Assembly (NCBI GenBank): GCA_001771975.1
Contig: MERE01000115.1
Coordinates: 1-14,817, forward strand
DNA length: 14,817 nucleotides
DNA from: Betaproteobacteria bacterium RIFCSPLOWO2_02_FULL_68_150
GTDB lineage: Bacteria; Pseudomonadota; Gammaproteobacteria; Burkholderiales; SG8-39
Direction: 5' to 3'
A program made the position numbers and the translations under genes. Of the stretch, positions 12,945-14,817 are shown piece by piece. Each line of letters opens with the position of its first letter. Positions within the stretch are counted from its first letter, which is position 1. The notes under the pieces were generated by a model. The model was not told the origin of the DNA. It made no database searches and saw only the letters and a program-made list of their open reading frames with translations.

Positions 12945-14152
12945 GCCTGCTTCGAATTCTCGTTTCCCTGCGCGATGCGCCCCTGCAGTGCCAATGGGCG
13001 CTGCTCGGTGGCGAGCGCGAACCCATCGTCGGCACCGGCCCGTTGGCGCAGTTGCCGCAACGCGCGGAACGCGTCCAACTGGTGCTTCCCGCCGCCGAAG
13101 TCCTGATTACCCAGGCACGCCTTCCGCAGGCAGCCAGGCGCCGCAGCGGGTCGGTGCTGGCGTTCGCGGTCGAGGAACAGACCCTCGGCGAGCCCGATAC
13201 CCACCAGGTGAGTTGGCTCGGTTCGAGTGCAGGGGCGGACGTGCTCGCGGTCGTGGACCGGCCGGGACTGACTGCATGGCGCGATGCGCTCGAAGCGGCC
13301 GGCATTCACGGCTACGAGGTTCACTGTGAAACCTTGATGCTGCCGTGGACGGCGGGGGAGTGGACTCTGGCGTGGAACGGCCGCGAGGGATTCGTGCGCA
13401 CCGGCGAGTACGAAGGCACGACGACTGATTGCGGCGCAGCGGACAGTCCTCCACTGTCGCTGCGCATGATGCTCGAGGTGGCCAAGACACGCGGCGAGGC
13501 GCCTGGATCGATCGCCGTGGTGGTGACTGCGCCGGACGCGCTGCCTGAAATCGAGCCCTGGCAGCGGGCGCTCGGCGTCGCCCTGCGCCCCGCCGGCCCG
13601 TGGCACTGGCGGACTGCGCCGCCCGAGGCCGGTGTCAGCCTGGCACAAGAGCGGGCACGCTGGCGGCTTGCGCCCGGTACCCTGGCAAAGCTGCGACCGG
13701 CGGCCTGGATCGCTGGTGCGGCGCTGGCGATCCATTCTTTCGCGCTGGTCGCCGACTGGACGCGGCTTGCCATCGAACAGCGCAGCTTGCGTCAGCAGAT
13801 GGAGTCGCGTTTTCGGGCCGCCTTTCCCGACGCGGTGGCGGTGGCGGACCCGGCGCTGCAGATGCGGCGCAAGCTCGCCGAGGCGCGCCACGCCGCCGGA
13901 CAACCCGACGACAGCGACTTCCAGCCGATGGTGGTGAAAGTTGCCGCAGCCTTGAAGGGGGTGCCGGCCAGCGCATTGCGCGTCCTTTCCTACGAGAGCG
14001 GTCGCGTGACCCTCGAGCTTGCGGCGCTGGACGAGGCGAACGTGCGGCGCATCGTGGCGCGCCTGCTGGAGGCGGGCCTGCGGGCCGAGTCCGCCGGCGC
14101 CTCGGCGCGCGCCGGCGGCGCAACGGTGCTCCTCACGGTGCGTTTGTCATGA
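12941..14152 (+). CDS. gspL: Type II secretion inner-membrane protein GspL
   Basis: The 403-residue bitopic protein has a cytoplasmic actin-like domain (about 1-250) that binds GspE, a single membrane segment at about 253-271, and a periplasmic ferredoxin-like domain (about 325-403) that pairs with GspM. Start: ATG at 12941 overlaps the gspK TGA in an ATGA arrangement, the pattern used repeatedly in this operon. In-frame ATG 12926 and GTG 12911 would add 5 or 10 residues and are possible. Sequence conservation is low, but length, topology and position between gspK and gspM make the call firm. Confidence 0.93.
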   Translation: MSLLRILVSLRDAPLQCQWALLGGEREPIVGTGPLAQLPQRAERVQLVLPAAEVLITQARLPQAARRRSGSVLAFAVEEQTLGEPDTHQVSWLGSSAGADVLAVVDRPGLTAWRDALEAAGIHGYEVHCETLMLPWTAGEWTLAWNGREGFVRTGEYEGTTTDCGAADSPPLSLRMMLEVAKTRGEAPGSIAVVVTAPDALPEIEPWQRALGVALRPAGPWHWRTAPPEAGVSLAQERARWRLAPGTLAKLRPAAWIAGAALAIHSFALVADWTRLAIEQRSLRQQMESRFRAAFPDAVAVADPALQMRRKLAEARHAAGQPDDSDFQPMVVKVAAALKGVPASALRVLSYESGRVTLELAALDEANVRRIVARLLEAGLRAESAGASARAGGATVLLTVRLS

Positions 14153-14640
14153 GAGCGCGACTGCGCAAGTTGTGGCAATCGCGCTCCCCTCGCGATCGGG
14201 TCGTGATCGCCGTGCTGGCCGCGGTCGCGGGCGCCGCAATGTACGCGTGGCTGATCGAGTCGGGAAGCCACGCTCGTACTCAGCTCGGCTCGTCGCTGTC
14301 CGTTTTGCGCACGCAGGCGGTGCGCCTCGAGCGGGATGCTGCCGAACTCGCGCGCGTGCGCGCAGCGCGCGTAGCGCCGGCCTCGAAGACCGATCTGCGC
14401 ACGCAAGTGCAGGCGCAGCTCGCGACTTCGGGGCTGCTCGGCGCGCTGTTGCGCATCGACGCCGTGGATGCGAATCACGTCCAGGTGGTGTTCGGCTCGG
14501 TTGCGTTCGCCGACTGGCTCGAGTGGATTGCGGCGCTGCAGGCGCAGCAGATCCGACTCGACACCGGCCGCGTCGAGGCCTTGTCCACACCGGGCCTGGT
14601 CGGTGTCACGGCAACCCTCGCGCGCGCCCAGCCGCAGTGA
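14149..14640 (+). CDS. gspM: Type II secretion inner-membrane protein GspM
   Basis: The 163-residue protein has a short basic cytoplasmic N-terminus (RARLRKLWQSRSPRDR), one membrane segment at about 17-36, a helical stretch rich in Arg, Ala and Leu (about 45-75, possible coiled coil), and a small periplasmic ferredoxin-like domain (about 80-160). GspM pairs with GspL in the inner-membrane platform. Length is typical (about 160). It starts in an ATGA overlap with gspL and ends overlapping gspN. Confidence 0.92.
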   Translation: MRARLRKLWQSRSPRDRVVIAVLAAVAGAAMYAWLIESGSHARTQLGSSLSVLRTQAVRLERDAAELARVRAARVAPASKTDLRTQVQAQLATSGLLGALLRIDAVDANHVQVVFGSVAFADWLEWIAALQAQQIRLDTGRVEALSTPGLVGVTATLARAQPQ

Positions 14641-14817
14641 GGCCGTGGCAGTTGATCGGGCTGGCAATGGGCGCTTACGCGCTTGGGCTCGTCGCCACGG
14701 CACCGGCAACGCTGCTCGACGCCGGCCTGCAGCAGGCGAGCGATGGCCGGCTGCGTCTCGCCGAAGCTCGCGGCACGCTGTGGTCGGGATCGGGCAAGAT
14801 CGAAATTCGCGATGCCA
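14637..14817 (+). CDS. gspN: Type II secretion protein GspN, N-terminal part (3' end outside window)
   Basis: The frame begins with GTG at 14637, overlapping the gspM TGA (GTGA), and stays open to the right edge (60 codons seen). The product starts with a basic residue and a hydrophobic segment (about 5-24), followed by a segment reading ARGTLWSGSG at about residues 44-53. An [A/E]-x-G-T-[L/V]-W-x-G-x-G motif of this kind is characteristic of GspN near its N-terminus. Position directly after gspM is the usual place for gspN. GspN is an accessory component whose exact role is not settled, and it is absent from some type II systems. Confidence 0.85.
   Translation, partial: MRPWQLIGLAMGAYALGLVATAPATLLDAGLQQASDGRLRLAEARGTLWSGSGKIEIRDA

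Overview
The window carries a metal-reducing or metal-oxidising type electron conduit (mtrC-like, mtrA-like, mtrB-like) facing most of a type II secretion system (gspCDEF on the minus strand, gspGHIJKLMN on the plus strand). High GC content, the OmcA/MtrC + DmsE-type decaheme + MtrB/PioB set and the short PDZ-less GspC suggest a Gram-negative proteobacterium, most likely a betaproteobacterium of the iron-cycling kind (inference; no 16S or other taxonomic marker is present).

Layout. 2-859 (+): 3' part of an OmcA/MtrC-family surface multiheme cytochrome, with five CXXCH motifs in view. 821-1320: a 250-bp tandem duplication (249/250 identical) across the mtrC/mtrA junction. It creates an extra 75-codon chimeric gene (882-1109) with the MtrA signal peptide and first heme motif joined to the MtrC C-terminal tail. 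1132-2097 (+): complete decaheme periplasmic cytochrome (MtrA/DmsE type). 2130-4205 (+): MtrB/PioB outer-membrane barrel. 4213-4701 (-): small predicted outer-membrane barrel protein of unknown function, the last gene of the gspCDEF unit and convergent with mtrB at 7 bp. 4710-9985 (-): gspF, gspE, gspD, gspC. 9986-10106: divergent control region with an AT-rich palindrome that places TATAAT on both strands, a Fur-box-like 19-mer (14/19 to consensus) and a perfect 7-bp inverted repeat. 10107-14817 (+): gspG, H, I, J, K, L, M and the start of gspN, in a tightly overlapping operon.

How it fits together. MtrA in the periplasm is threaded through the MtrB barrel and passes electrons to or from a surface cytochrome of the MtrC/OmcA family. 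In Shewanella oneidensis the type II secretion system is established as the route that places MtrC and OmcA on the cell surface. Co-localisation of the two systems here suggests, but does not prove, that this T2SS serves the conduit. The prepilin peptidase (GspO/PilD) needed by the pseudopilins is not in the window.

The least ordinary item is the chimeric mini-cytochrome made by the tandem duplication. It is either a real recent gene birth at a heme-motif recombination site or an assembly artefact, and read-level checking would decide.
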